This document shows, in pieces, positions 32,516 through 43,407 of a stretch of 49,263 nucleotides of DNA (position 1 is the stretch's first letter; each line of letters starts with the position of its first letter). The position numbers and the translations under genes are program-made. The stretch is from assembly GCA_018398765.1 (NCBI GenBank), contig JAHBMJ010003367.1, positions 13,218-62,480 of the forward strand, read 5' to 3'. The stretch comes from Chromera velia. Lineage: Eukaryota > Sar > Chromeraceae. The notes under the pieces were generated by a model. That model was not told where the DNA came from, did no database searches, and was given only the letters and a program-made list of their open reading frames with translations.

Positions 32516-35500
32516 CTGTGTGTGTTCGGTTTGCAGAAACAAATGATGTGCGGGTCGTGCGGGGCTGACGGCAGGTCCACTGCGGAGGAGATTATCGTTT
32601 ATGAGGAGCCAGTCGAGGAGCTGGAGGGGGACGAGGACGAGCAGAAGACGACGATGGGAGTGAGGGATGCAGTGCCAGTAGCACCCAGAACTACGGCAGT
32701 CGCATATGACGAGCGAAAATATAAGCACATTTTTGTGAAAGCCCTGAATATGTTGAAATCCGGGGGGTATTTTTCATACTCGCTTGATCTAACGAAAACG
32801 GTGCAACAAAGAACTCTGGAGACAGTCTCAAAGGCAGCACAGAAGAAGAAAAACAAGAGGCAGGAAACGTTCGGGGGTGTCTCACCATCTCCATCTGCTG
32901 CCGTCCATGCGTCTGGAAGTCCGACACACGAGGAGGCCGAACGACAGAGGAACGTTGCTGAGCATCAGAGGAGGATGAAACTGGCGAGGTCGGGATCCCT
33001 AGACAGCCGCATCTTTCCTGCAACGGATGCAGTGGCAGAAGGGGGAGGACCGGAGGTCACTGAAGGCCCCCTTCGCGATGCTTCCCTTGGTACCGATATG
33101 GTAGAAGAGGGTTTGCCAGGCATCCAAAAGGGCAAGGGGGAAGCGTGGAACACTGCAAATGACATGTTTGTGTTCAACGCTTTCCTACTCAGGTCAGTCA
33201 AGCAGTCCAGCAGGAATGTAGGCAAACATGCAGGCAGGCAGGCAGGCAGGCAGGCAGGCACCGTCTGACTCTCTCACTCGTCAGGGTGGTAAGTGTGGTG
33301 TCAGGATGGTTGTTCCTCTATTGAGAGTGGAGCCCCCCGCATAGAAGAGATCGGAGCTCTTTTACTCGCGACAAGGACCCGGCTGTTTTTTTTCATTCTC
33401 TTTCGACTTCTCGTGATGTTATTTTGGCTCAAATCTGCGTTTCTTTTCTGATCCCGTCCTTGTGTTTTCTCTTCTCTCCTTTTGGACCTTTGCGTAACAT
33501 GTTCCGCCTCTAGCTCTCTTTTTGTTTCATTCTTTTGATCCTGCAGACCTTTGCTCGACCTGGAGGGCATAGAAGCACGGAGGTGGGCTCTCCCGGTGAT
33601 TTTCGGGGCAGTGAAGGGCTTCCGTTTTGCGGTGGGCGAGAGCGTCTTTACGGCAGCTGTGATCGCAAGAAGGGGAAGACAATTCTTTGGGCCTAGGTCA
33701 GCTGACAGGGTCCCCTGGAAGGAAATTGAAGGACTGATAGGGCACGAAAGGCAGGGGATGGATGGATCCTTTCAGAGATTGTCCCTCTCTCTTCGTCTTC
33801 TCTCTCTTCTCCCGTTTTTTCTTCCTTTCGAGTCCCCTTTTTATCATTTTTCCATTCCAAAGAGGCAGGCACTCACTGCCTGATTTGAACATTTCCCTCC
33901 ACAGCTTCGTGGGGTGGGCACTCAGGGATGTGCACTCAATCAAGGGAATTGGGGTACCCGGTCTCCACTGAAATTCTCTGTGTTCTTTCTGTTTGCATGC
34001 TGGTGCAGATATTTTAAGAGAGGCATCAGTGGACTGGGTCATGTCGCAAACGAAGTGGAGGTAGAGCAGGTCGGTAGGTCGTCGCATGGACCTGCATGCT
34101 GGTGTGCTTGCTTGCTTTTTGCTTCCTTGTGATCTTTGATTCCTTTAAGGGTTTCAAGGTATCTGCGCAAATGGTCCTTTATTGTCGTTCATTTATAAGA
34201 CGAGCACCAAGTGTTACCACGAGTACATGCTTGATTCTTTTTTTCCCGTTCTTTCCGTAAAGATGATTCATCCATCGTACTGATCCATGCCAGATTCAGT
34301 TTTTTTTGCTAGGATGCTTCCGGCTTTTGGACCACTCTGTATTGAGTCTGCTTGTTATGCTTCCTACATGAATGTTAGCTAGTGTCCTTTCTTTCTGTGT
34401 CAATTCTGTCTGCAGGCCGTCTGGCAGGAGGGAGTAGAGAATCTTTTTTTTTTGCATTTACTGTATGTATGAAAGTAAATTCTGTCTGCAGGCCGTCTGG
34501 CAGGAGGGAGTACAGAATCTTTTTTTTTCTTTTCATTTACTGTATGCATGAAAGTAAATTCTGTCTGCAGGCCGTCTGGCAGGAGGGAGTAGAGAATCTT
34601 TTTTTTTGCATTTACTGTATGCATGAAAGTAAATTCTGTCTGCAGGCCGTCTGGCAGGAGGGAGTACAGAATCTTTTTTTTCTTTTCATTTACTGTATGC
34701 ATGAAAGTAAATTCTGTCTGCAGGCCGTCTGGCAGGAGGGAGTAGAGAATCTTTTTTTTTTGCATTTACTGTATGCATGAAAGTAAATGCTGTCTGCAGG
34801 CCGTCTGGCAGGAGGGAGTACAGAATCGGGGGTTCCTGGGCTCCGTTGTCCTTCTGCGGGGCTCCATCCCCCTCCACTGGGGTCACCAGAATGTAATGCA
34901 GCCCCAGCCAGCCATCAAACTGCACAGAGAGGAGGACCCGACCCTGAGCCACACGATGGAACACTTCACGGACCTCCTCAGAAGGTAAACAGACAGAACA
35001 GGAAGGAAGTGCGAGAGAGACACAACCAACACTTTTGGAATTCTGATCTTCATTTCCGCACACAGTCTTCTGTTCCTCTGATGATGTACGAAAGTCTCGT
35101 AGAGATTCACGCCGCCTTGCTGTGTACGTATGTGCATTTTGTCATGCACTTTCTGTCTCTGTGCTTGCAGGTACGAGAGTCCGATTGTGATTCTCAACAT
35201 GGTTCGGCAGAGTCCCGGGCACAGGGAGGAGAGGCTCTGTCAGTAAGACGGGGGGGGGCGAGGAACACACGGAATGGGGAGCTGCGTTCTCTCTCAGTTT
35301 GCTTGTAGGGAGCCTATTTCCCTGACCACACCTCTTCTTTTGCCTGTGTGCGTGTCCGACTGTCTGTCTGTATGCTGTTGAGAGGATGAAATGTGTGTCG
35401 CCTGCCAGGATCGCACGAGTTCAAATGAGTCCACAGAAGCCAATATTTTTGGTCGCTTTGCTTTGCAGCTGTGGCGCCATGATGCCCTTGCTTTGACTGC

Positions 35501-38069
35501 AGAAAAGTAATTGTATGCGAACCCACGCAAGAAATAAATACATGAAATTACGTTTTGCAGCTGCATGGTTTGAGGAAGCCATAGCAACAATTCAATCTCG
35601 TTGGGATGCGGGAGAGAACGCAGGGGACACAGAGGCACAAAAACGAATCAAATACATGGTCAGCCCTCACGTGGCTGTACAATGAAGTTTAAAGAGAAGC
35701 AACAGAATAAGCATTGCACGCAAGTCTGGGGTGGATTTCTGCAGAAAAGAAGAATGCGGTCTTGGGGATGGAGTCGAAGCAATCATGCTCAGGTCTCATG
35801 TCTGCCTTTCTTTCTGCCAAGACGGCAGGCGCTCGACCCGAAACACCCCCCCCCCTCGGACTCACTCCATGAGGACGGGCAAGGGATATGAAATTCAGCA
35901 ACAGTGGATTGAATTGGTGTGAATGGAAGGAAGGAGCAGTGGGGTCGTTTGAATTGATCAATCAAACAATCAATCAGTGGAAGAATCAGCATTCAAAGCG
36001 AATGACAGCATTGGTAAACAGACAAGAATGGATAGACGGGATGAATGCGACTGTGCACTGCTCCGTTCCGTCTTTATGGACACTTTCATCATGCGTTCAT
36101 TGTGCATCCGTACTCCTTCCAGTGTTTCGACTGGCTGGCGGAGGAGAAGCGTGGAGGGATGGAGACGGCACTGAGGGATCTGATGGGCTGGGCGAAAGGG
36201 ATGGTGGACGACGTCGGATTTTTCTGTGAGAAGCGCCACGGAGACGCAGGGAGACGGCTCCACAAGCAGCCCTCCTCTGTACCTTCCTCAAATCCAAAGG
36301 GGGGCAAAAAGGAGACGGGGGGGTATCGAGAGAAGGGAAGAGAGAAAGAAGTGGAGGTCGGACTTCAAATCGGAATCTACCGAATCAACTGCGTCGACTG
36401 TCTGGACAGGACCAACATTGGAATGTTTGTGGTCGGTCTGTCAGTCCCCTTCCATGTTTTTTTCATTCTTTGGTGCCGCTGCGTGGGCGGGTGTTTTCCA
36501 TATTTCCCCCCTCCCCTTAGCTTCCCTGCTCCGGGCTTCGTATACATGTGCCTGCGCGTGCGCAAGTCTGTGTGTGTGTGTGTGTGTGTGTGTGTTCCTC
36601 AGCTCTCACTCATTTTGCGCGGCGAGTTTTTGATTCGAGTATGGGAAGTTGACTTTTTGACCAAGACCACTTGTACAAAGATGTACCACAGATTTCTTTC
36701 GTGGTCATGACATCCTTTCCTTCAGGTGGCTCTTGAATGTCTTGGTCGCCAGCTCCGTCACGCAGGCATCGGAATGGAGCGGGAAGATGAGAAGGACAAT
36801 AACAGTAGCAACGTCTTGCGCCTAGCACAGAAGAAGAACACGAGTTGTTGTGGAGGTTGTTGTGAGGGCGGGGCGACACGCAGTAACGAGTTGGTCGTCC
36901 CTTCGAACACCCCCACCGCACCGCCCCGACAAGCGAACAGACGGAATTCCGTCGAGTCCACCGATTCCGAAATTGCGGCAGTGAACCAACGGCGTCTGTC
37001 TTTTCTTGGGGACTCACAGGGACTTAATCTTCCCGGTACTGTAACGAAAGCCGAAGCCGAAGCGTTAGAGTTGGCAGGCAGTAGAGGCGCACACGAAGAA
37101 GCAACTCAGTACTCAGCGGAAGCTGAGAACGAGCCCGTGCACACAGCAGACGTTGATGCAGACCTCGCGCCCTCTCTTCCGAGACCCCATATCGTTGAGC
37201 TTTCCCTTCCCCGCGACTGTTTTCTCCCAAGAAGAAATTCGACTGGGGAGGATGCAACAAAGTCGCCTCTTCCGGGGCCAGTTCCCCCTGCGCTTGCTGC
37301 CCTGGCGATGGACACTTGGGGGACAGTCGGGGATGCACTTGCGAATCAATATGGGGGGTCTGCGGCAATGCATCGCCCCCTGATTTTATTTGGTCGCACT
37401 GCGGTGTCCAGCCTCCCTTCTGAGGAGGTGAACAGCCTCTCTGCAGGGTCCAGGGAAGACATGGAGGCGGGTGTCTGTGCAGATGCCCCTTGGAAGGCTT
37501 CTCGAAGGGGGAACGCGGCGATCGCGGTTGAAAGGTAAGTCTGGTCTCACTTGACTGCATGATGGTTTTCGGACACCTTGAACTGCTCAATGAATGAATC
37601 CGCAAAGGGAAACTTTCCAAAGAGCTAAGTAAATCTATACGACAAATGTCAATCCACAGTTCCTTCCTTCTTGCGTAGATCGGTCGGTTTCTTTCTCGGA
37701 ACTTTTCTTTCATGTGTTGTGAGGTCGGCTGCCGGCTGTTTGCCGTTGTCCAGCTCGTCTGTCTGTTTCTTTGCTGACTTTGAAATTGTCATTTCACGTG
37801 GGCAAAGTGGTTGCAAAGGAAGAAGCGTGTGCAATTAAGCAAACAAGCGATCGAGAGGGTCTGGTGGTGGGACTATCAGATCAGAACCACAGGGTGGATA
37901 AAAGGACAAGATTCTCTAACTCCCTCCCTCCCTCCCGGTCTCCTTCCATCCCCTCTTCCCTCGCCCCCTTCATCCGTCCCCACTCTCTGCTTGCCTTTCA
38001 GACACATGACATCATCCTTTTCTGTGTGTGCCTGTCTTTATATCGTCCTCTCTGCCCGTGTGTATTTGC

Positions 38070-38140
<71 letters not shown>

Positions 38141-39744
38141 CGTGTCTGTGTGTTCGTGCAGATACTTGACAAATGTGTTTTCGGATCTGGACCGACAGAG
38201 GGCCTGGGACCTCTTCCTTGGCAAGCACGTCCCGGCTGACGCACGCGCGTCCAAGGAGGGGGGGGAGCCCGAGAAGTTGTGGAAGAAAGACCTCTCACCC
38301 ACCAGAGTGCGGCAGTCTGAATGGGTTCGTGGGGGGTGGGTGGGTTTGTTTGGGGGGGGAGATTAGGACTGTCTTTTGTTCTTTTGTCCTTTTCCTCTGA
38401 AACTGAACTAAAAAACAACGTTCTCTGTCGGTCATTCCATCTGGAAGTGCCTATCGATTAGTCTTTTGTTTTTGTTGTGACGATTTGGCGTAAGGCGGCA
38501 TTGCATCTGTTCTCTTGATCTGCCCTTTTGTCTACCCAGATGTTAATATCTAATGGAAGAAGCTGCTTTTCCTGAGGGAGTGCTGTCTAGCACTCAATGT
38601 CTTGTATTGAATTGTACGATGTTGTGGACTTTGATCTGATGAATCGATGTATGGAAATTGTACCAGCCAGCTCCATGGTTTTTTTCAATACAGAGAGCGA
38701 AGGAGAGAGGTTGCCATACTGGCAGACAGAGAGTCAGTCTGTCTGCCGGTTTTCTCAGTCTGTCAGTTTGTCAGTCAGCCAGTCACTCAGTCTGTAAGAC
38801 CACAAAAAGACCCGCGTAATTCTGTTTAGAGGCTCCGACCACGCACTTACTTTCATTCTTCTGACGCCTGAAGAAGCAACCCCCATGATCAGCACGCATG
38901 ACTGACTGACTGACTGACTGACTGACTGACTGACTGCAGGAAGTGCCCGAGGCCAAGATCGACGTCCCTGCTGCCCCAGGTACGGCTGAAGGAAGGCGCA
39001 TGCGTTTCCTTTCTGCATGTGGACAACAATCATCCGCATGTCTGTCCACTCAAAAGCTACACATTCTGCAGCTGTGAAAATTTCGACGGACGACTTGTCT
39101 TCCCTCTGCACATGTTTGTCAGACACGAGTGGAAAATGCATCTAAATCAGGGGCANNNNNNNNNNNNNNNNNNNNNNNNNNNNNNNNNNNNNNNNNNNNN
39201 NNNNNNNNNNNNNNNNNNNNNNNNNNNNNNNNNNNNNNNNNNNNNNNNNNNNNNNNNNNNNNNGGGGGGGGGGGGGGGGGGCGTTGTGTGGGACGACGAC
39301 TCAATGTCTCAAACGGGACTATGGTTCATGTGGCAGACGGTGGATATTTGAGAGCGTATGTTGTAGATTTTGAGCCGTAGCCTAGACATACATGGCCCAA
39401 AAGCGATTCTGTCCGGTTTCTTTACGCCTGTGTAGGCTTTTTGGGGAGCGTTGCACTTTTTGACATCTTGTTACACTTTGTTTACCCACGATCACGCCCT
39501 CACTTCTTCTGTCAATTTCGTTTCTTGCCACAAAAGCAGCATCCTCTTCTCTCTTCTGCTCTCCTTTCCTTTCCTCGAGCGCGTTCGTGCAGTGAAGGGG
39601 CGAAGGGGTGCCCCCCTGGGTGCGAGGGGAGGGGGAAACGTCTTGGTGGGACTGAAGGCGACGTCGACCCCCACACGCTCTCCCGAGTCCCAAGAAGAAC
39701 TGCAGGGACACAACCGCCCTCCGGAACAAGTAGGAGGGGCTTGA
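31476..39744 (+). CDS. FIG4: FIG4-type SAC-domain phosphoinositide phosphatase (13 exons)
   Basis: Predicted PI(3,5)P2 5-phosphatase; in yeast and animals FIG4 works with the Fab1/PIKfyve kinase and Vac14 on endolysosomal membranes. Exons: 31476-31759, 32049-32166, 32537-33192, 33547-33696, 34009-34069, 34800-34984, 35171-35238, 35561-35658, 36123-36431, 36726-37534, 38162-38324, 38940-38979, 39593-39744; phases agree, giving ~1,030 aa. Conserved SAC blocks appear in order: FLEGSYVVLVTKR, YFSYSLDLT, ANEVEVEQ, RGSIPLHW, YESPIVILNMV and the catalytic CX5RT box CVDCLDRT (Cys ~630), then YGGS and RYLTNVFSD. Two long low-complexity insertions occur (exon 3, and exon 10 with a CCGGCC cluster). An in-frame ATG at 31347 would add 43 residues; 31476 is preferred for its AAACA-ATG context. 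The last two exons are less certain, as a gap lies between them. Confidence 0.87.
32170..32294 (+). repeat. (GT)n and (TGTC)n microsatellites in FIG4 intron 2
   Basis: A GT run begins four bases into the intron after the donor GTCAGT at 32167, followed by GTGATT repeats and then a TGTC tetranucleotide run at about 32260-32294. It contributes no coding sequence. Confidence 0.9.
32459..32525 (+). repeat. (CT)n(GT)n compound tract before FIG4 exon 3
   Basis: CT run followed directly by a GT run, ending ~10 bases before the acceptor CAG at 32534-32536. The same arrangement recurs before exon 11. Confidence 0.92.
34390..34830 (+). repeat. Sixfold tandem repeat of a 3' splice site and exon start
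   Basis: The segment CTGTCTGCAG followed by GCCGTCTGGCAGGAGGGAGT occurs six times; the exon-like parts begin at 34416, 34492, 34571, 34646, 34724 and 34800 (period 75-79). Only the last copy continues into conserved FIG4 coding sequence. The first five run into poly-T and ATTTACTGTATG(C/T)ATG and meet an in-frame stop. Copies alternate between two types (AGTAGAGAATC with TTGCATTT, and AGTACAGAATC with TCTTTTCATTT), implying amplification as dimers. Confidence 0.93.
38071..38137 (+). repeat. (CT)n(GT)n compound tract before FIG4 exon 11
   Basis: A CT run of 30 bases followed by a GT run, ending ~20 bases before the acceptor at 38159-38161. It matches the arrangement before exon 3. Confidence 0.92.
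38901..38936 (+). repeat. (GACT)n run abutting the acceptor of FIG4 exon 12
   Basis: About nine GACT units end directly in the acceptor TGCAG (exon starts 38940). Here the tetranucleotide sits at the 3' rather than the 5' end of an intron. A SQSVSQ-type stretch near 38740-38790 in the same intron is a related GTCA run. Confidence 0.9.
39156..39263. other. Assembly gap (108 N) followed by a G run
   Basis: 108 undetermined bases are followed by 17 G and then unique sequence. The gap lies in the predicted intron between FIG4 exons 12 and 13, so a further exon could be hidden. The G run at the gap edge suggests an unreadable G-rich repeat. Confidence 0.98.
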
Positions 39745-41337
39745 GAAAAAACTGGAAACCCACTTTAGTTAATGCCAAGACATGGATAGTTCAAATACGT
39801 CTGTACTGTAGTTCAACTCCGTATATGGAATAAATGTGTAACCAAACTAATTTCAGAGCCTATAAGAATCAGAGGAAATTTCTTAGGAAAATAAATAAAA
39901 AAATGATTAATTTTGAATGAATATCATACCCTGCAGGTAACTAGGATTTTGTGGATTTTTAATTAAGCTAGGATTATACGTACAAGATTTTATTGCATTT
40001 AATTCAGCAATAGGATTTTACCATTTTTTATGGGGTTTGGGTAAAAAATTTAGTAAACTATTAGTATTAAAATACTTCTACTCATAGCTAGGATTTTTAA
40101 AAAATATGGATGTTTGAAAGTCAATTTTTTATAAACTATAATGAGTTAGAAATTGATATTAATGGTAGTGATAGTCCTCATATAAAACTATAAGCACCAT
40201 TAATGAGTAAATCCTATAGTAAATACCGGCCGCTAATACTTTATATAGTACTTACTTAATTGTGGCCACGGTTTAGCCTAGAGTCTCCAAAACCAAAGAC
40301 AAACGGTAACCCATGCATTGAACACCCAGCGCTTGGCCCGTCTTATTATGGGAAGATGGACCGGCTTAAGCGGGCGGCGAGTTTCTATGGTTTGACCTCT
40401 CTTTAGGAGGCTGCTCTGTTCAGAGGCCAATGTTAGGCTGATTGCCCGTGCACTGCTGGGGGGGGGGGGAGGAGTTTCGAACGGGGAGGTAGAGTCTGTC
40501 TGCGAGCACTGCCCCCTTGACATGTATGGACGGGGTAAATTGAATGATGTTGTTCATAAGTCTAGTCACAAGTTGACAGAATGCAAAGGGACGGAAATGG
40601 AAAGAGGACGCATGGATAGGCTTTTGGAGGAAGTAAGAGACGCACCCTCTGAGTCAGACTTGATCGTATGGGCACAACAGATGGCAAAGCAACAGTTAGG
40701 ATGGGCGGTGTGTGAGCTAGAACAAAAAGAAAGTAAGAGAGATTTTCATACTCCTTCTCGAGAAACACCCTGTTGCCGGCGCATGGGCAATTTCAGCTTG
40801 CCTTTGTAAACGGTAAAGTCTTGATCCGATTGCTTCTAGATGGTTGTTTCCTGTTTCTCTCCGTTTGAGTGTATGGGGTGGGATCAGAGCTAGAATGTAA
40901 CAAAAAGAGAAACGTGAAACGCGCAGAGGGGCGTGCTTGAGCTCGTGCGGGCGTGGGGGAGGCGGGGCGCTCATATCCACGCAGCGTGGATACAGCTTTT
41001 TTGGGTGGTCTCTCTGTTTTTCTCTTTCTCATCTTCTTTTCATCTCTTTTCTTTTCTTTCTCTTTCTTTTTCTTATACATAAATGTGCGAGTGGCAGTGT
41101 GTCAGTGCTTCTGTATATATACATATATCTGTGGCTGACTTAACAGACGATTGTGCGGAGCAAAAGACAGCTCCGTGAAGTCAGTCTCCTTTTGATCCTG
41201 TGAAGCATGAAAAGCTGGTAGATCTCAGCATCAGTTTCAAATTATTGCCGACTCCTTGACATTTGACACCTCTGGTTGTTGCTACCGCGTCGCTGCACCT
41301 TCTTTCAAACTTTGTTTGATTCGATCAAGGACAAACA
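39745..41337. other. Intergenic region between FIG4 and the large unknown gene
   Basis: 39.83-40.27 kb is strongly AT-rich and without genes. 40.27-40.81 kb contains a possible retroelement fragment, listed separately. 40.81-41.34 kb is a pyrimidine-rich leader region ending in AAACA-ATG of the next gene. No RNA gene was seen. Confidence 0.55.
40390..40809 (+). pseudogene. Possible non-LTR retroelement fragment (zf-RVT-like)
   Basis: From 40449 a plus frame runs across a G run and then to a stop at 40809. It contains CEHCPLD, then DVVHKSSH and a further Cys, a C-x2-C-x14-H-x8-C spacing like the zinc-binding motif that follows reverse transcriptase in some LINE-type elements. Sequence just upstream (around 40400-40455) continues a similar frame but is shifted at the G run, as in a decayed copy. 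No reverse transcriptase core is present. The identification is tentative; it could instead be a small unknown gene starting at 40522. Confidence 0.35.
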
Positions 41338-41723
41338 ATGGCTCACTTTTTCCACGTGTTTGGAGAACAGCTCTTGGACTGTGCCCTGTCGAACAAGTTT
41401 GCCGAATTTGCCTTCACGAGCTCACGATCCAGCTCGGAAGCCAGCCAAGAAGGTTCGGAGGCTTTGAACTTCCTTACACAGGCAGCTACCTACCTCGGCC
41501 TCAGGCTCTGCTTCCTTCTGGATGAATGTCGAAAGCAGAGGACCCTCGTCAACCGTCAGTCAATCAATCAGTCGGCCAGTCGGTCAATCAGTCAAACAGC
41601 CGCACAGTCAGCCAGAAGGACAGCAAATCTGACACTCGGATAGCCCTAGGCAAAATGTGATTTACCCTTAACTCTCTCTCTCTTCCTCTCTTTCTCTCTC
41701 CCTCCCTCTCTCCCTCCCTCCCA

Positions 41724-41782
<59 letters not shown>

Positions 41783-43375
41783 GGAGGAAGGGGGGGGGGG
41801 CGGGGGGGAAATGGACAGTGCGCGCGTACGCAGAATACAAAAACGTCACCGTCATTTCCTGTGTGCAGTCTCCTTCAGCGGGTACGGTCAGATGAACCCT
41901 CTGGGCCAACTTGTCCGTTCCGCCGCCGCATCCATTCCGATGAAGCAGTTCGTTCTCGCGGCAACCAGGGAGAGCCGTTTGAAGTGCAGAGACAAGATCG
42001 TCAGTCTCCTTAGCAGAAGGGAGGAGGCAGCCAAACGTGCAGCAGAGAAAGCAGCGAAAAGAAAGAGACGGAAAAGTGCCAGACGAAGAAGCAGACGAGA
42101 GTCCCAGAGACGCAGCACAAGGAACTCAAGAGCCCGTGAGAGCACAAGCGCGACATCGATCTTCTCTCTTGACAGGGAGACAGAAACAGAACGAGAAAGG
42201 AAAAGCCCCCCCACATCACCTCCACTTGAACCACTTCTTTTTTCCCCTACCCGTCCTGTTACGTCAGCCCTTGACAGAAGATCGATCGGACTAGAACTTC
42301 AAAAAGCAGCGGCAGATCGAATTTCGACTCCCCTCACTCCCGTCGACAGGCGCCACTCTTCCTTCTCTCCCACCATACGCACAGCCACCGGCAGTTTGAC
42401 CGTCTCGGGAGATCGTCAGATCACTCAAGAGTCTTTCATCAGTCCCGTCATCAACATACACTCTCCACCACCAACAGGCGAACTACCTGAGACCCCACAC
42501 ACTTGTCTGGCACTGAAGGGCCCCCCCACGCCCCTTCTGTCTGATCGTCAAAAGAACGAAGCCGCCGAAGAAACTCGCCCCAAGACCACGCATCATCAAA
42601 CACGTCGGAAAACAGAGGGCAACAGAAGGGACACTTCCAAAGAAATGGAGGCGCCTCTGCACTCCCCTTCTTTCGGACTCGACAGCCCAGGCTGCTTCAT
42701 CACCCAACTCAACGTGGGGGAACGCCTCGAGCCTTCGAGAGTTTCCCCCCACTCATCCTCTTCGTCCCCCCCCCGTGAAAAGAGTAGCAGCAGCAGTGCA
42801 GCATCCTCCTTGTTGGAGGACTGGGAGAATCTGGCTCAGGTGTCTGTGACAGAGTCGTGCATACGGGAATTGTCCAGAGTACTTCGGGGAACTGCAGGGA
42901 AGGGCCTCCAATCGGTGTGCATCCTCGGGACGACTAAGTGGACCCTGGAGGCCGCAGAGGCTCTGGCAGAACTGTCAGTTGATTTTGTTCTTCTTAGTGT
43001 TGTTCTCTCAAGGCCAAAGGAGCTCTATCTGTCGAAGAAGCCCTATCTGTCTGTCTGTCTGTCTCTCTGTCTGTCTGCCTGTCTGTCTATGGATGATATA
43101 CGTTAATTTGTCTCTCAGTGAGTTTGTATGGAAATCTACCAGTCCACAGATTTTACAGTGAGACGAAACGATACGTTGCTTTAGGGTAGAAAAGCTTCTC
43201 GAGGTCTGTTGGAGAGTGTATGTGCAGAGGACACCCGGGAGGGTGGACAGACGTTCACAGACAGTCAAGACAGACAGATGTACAGACAGACAGATAGACG
43301 GACAGAAGGACAGACAGACAGACAGACAGACAGACAGAGAGACAGACTATATGACAGACAGACAGACAGACGGAC

Positions 43376-43407
<32 letters not shown>

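Noticed and set aside
34382-34780. Repetitive Phe/Cys-rich ORF with five near-identical blocks
   Set aside because: It is the out-of-frame translation of the decoy splice-site array, not a repeat protein.
37024-37713. 229-codon minus-strand ORF
   Set aside because: Antisense to FIG4 exon 10, with no recognisable domain.
38911-39351. A coding exon running into the gap
   Set aside because: The frame around the gap is open only because N translates as unknown. The donor at 38980 fits the frame better, so I end exon 12 there.
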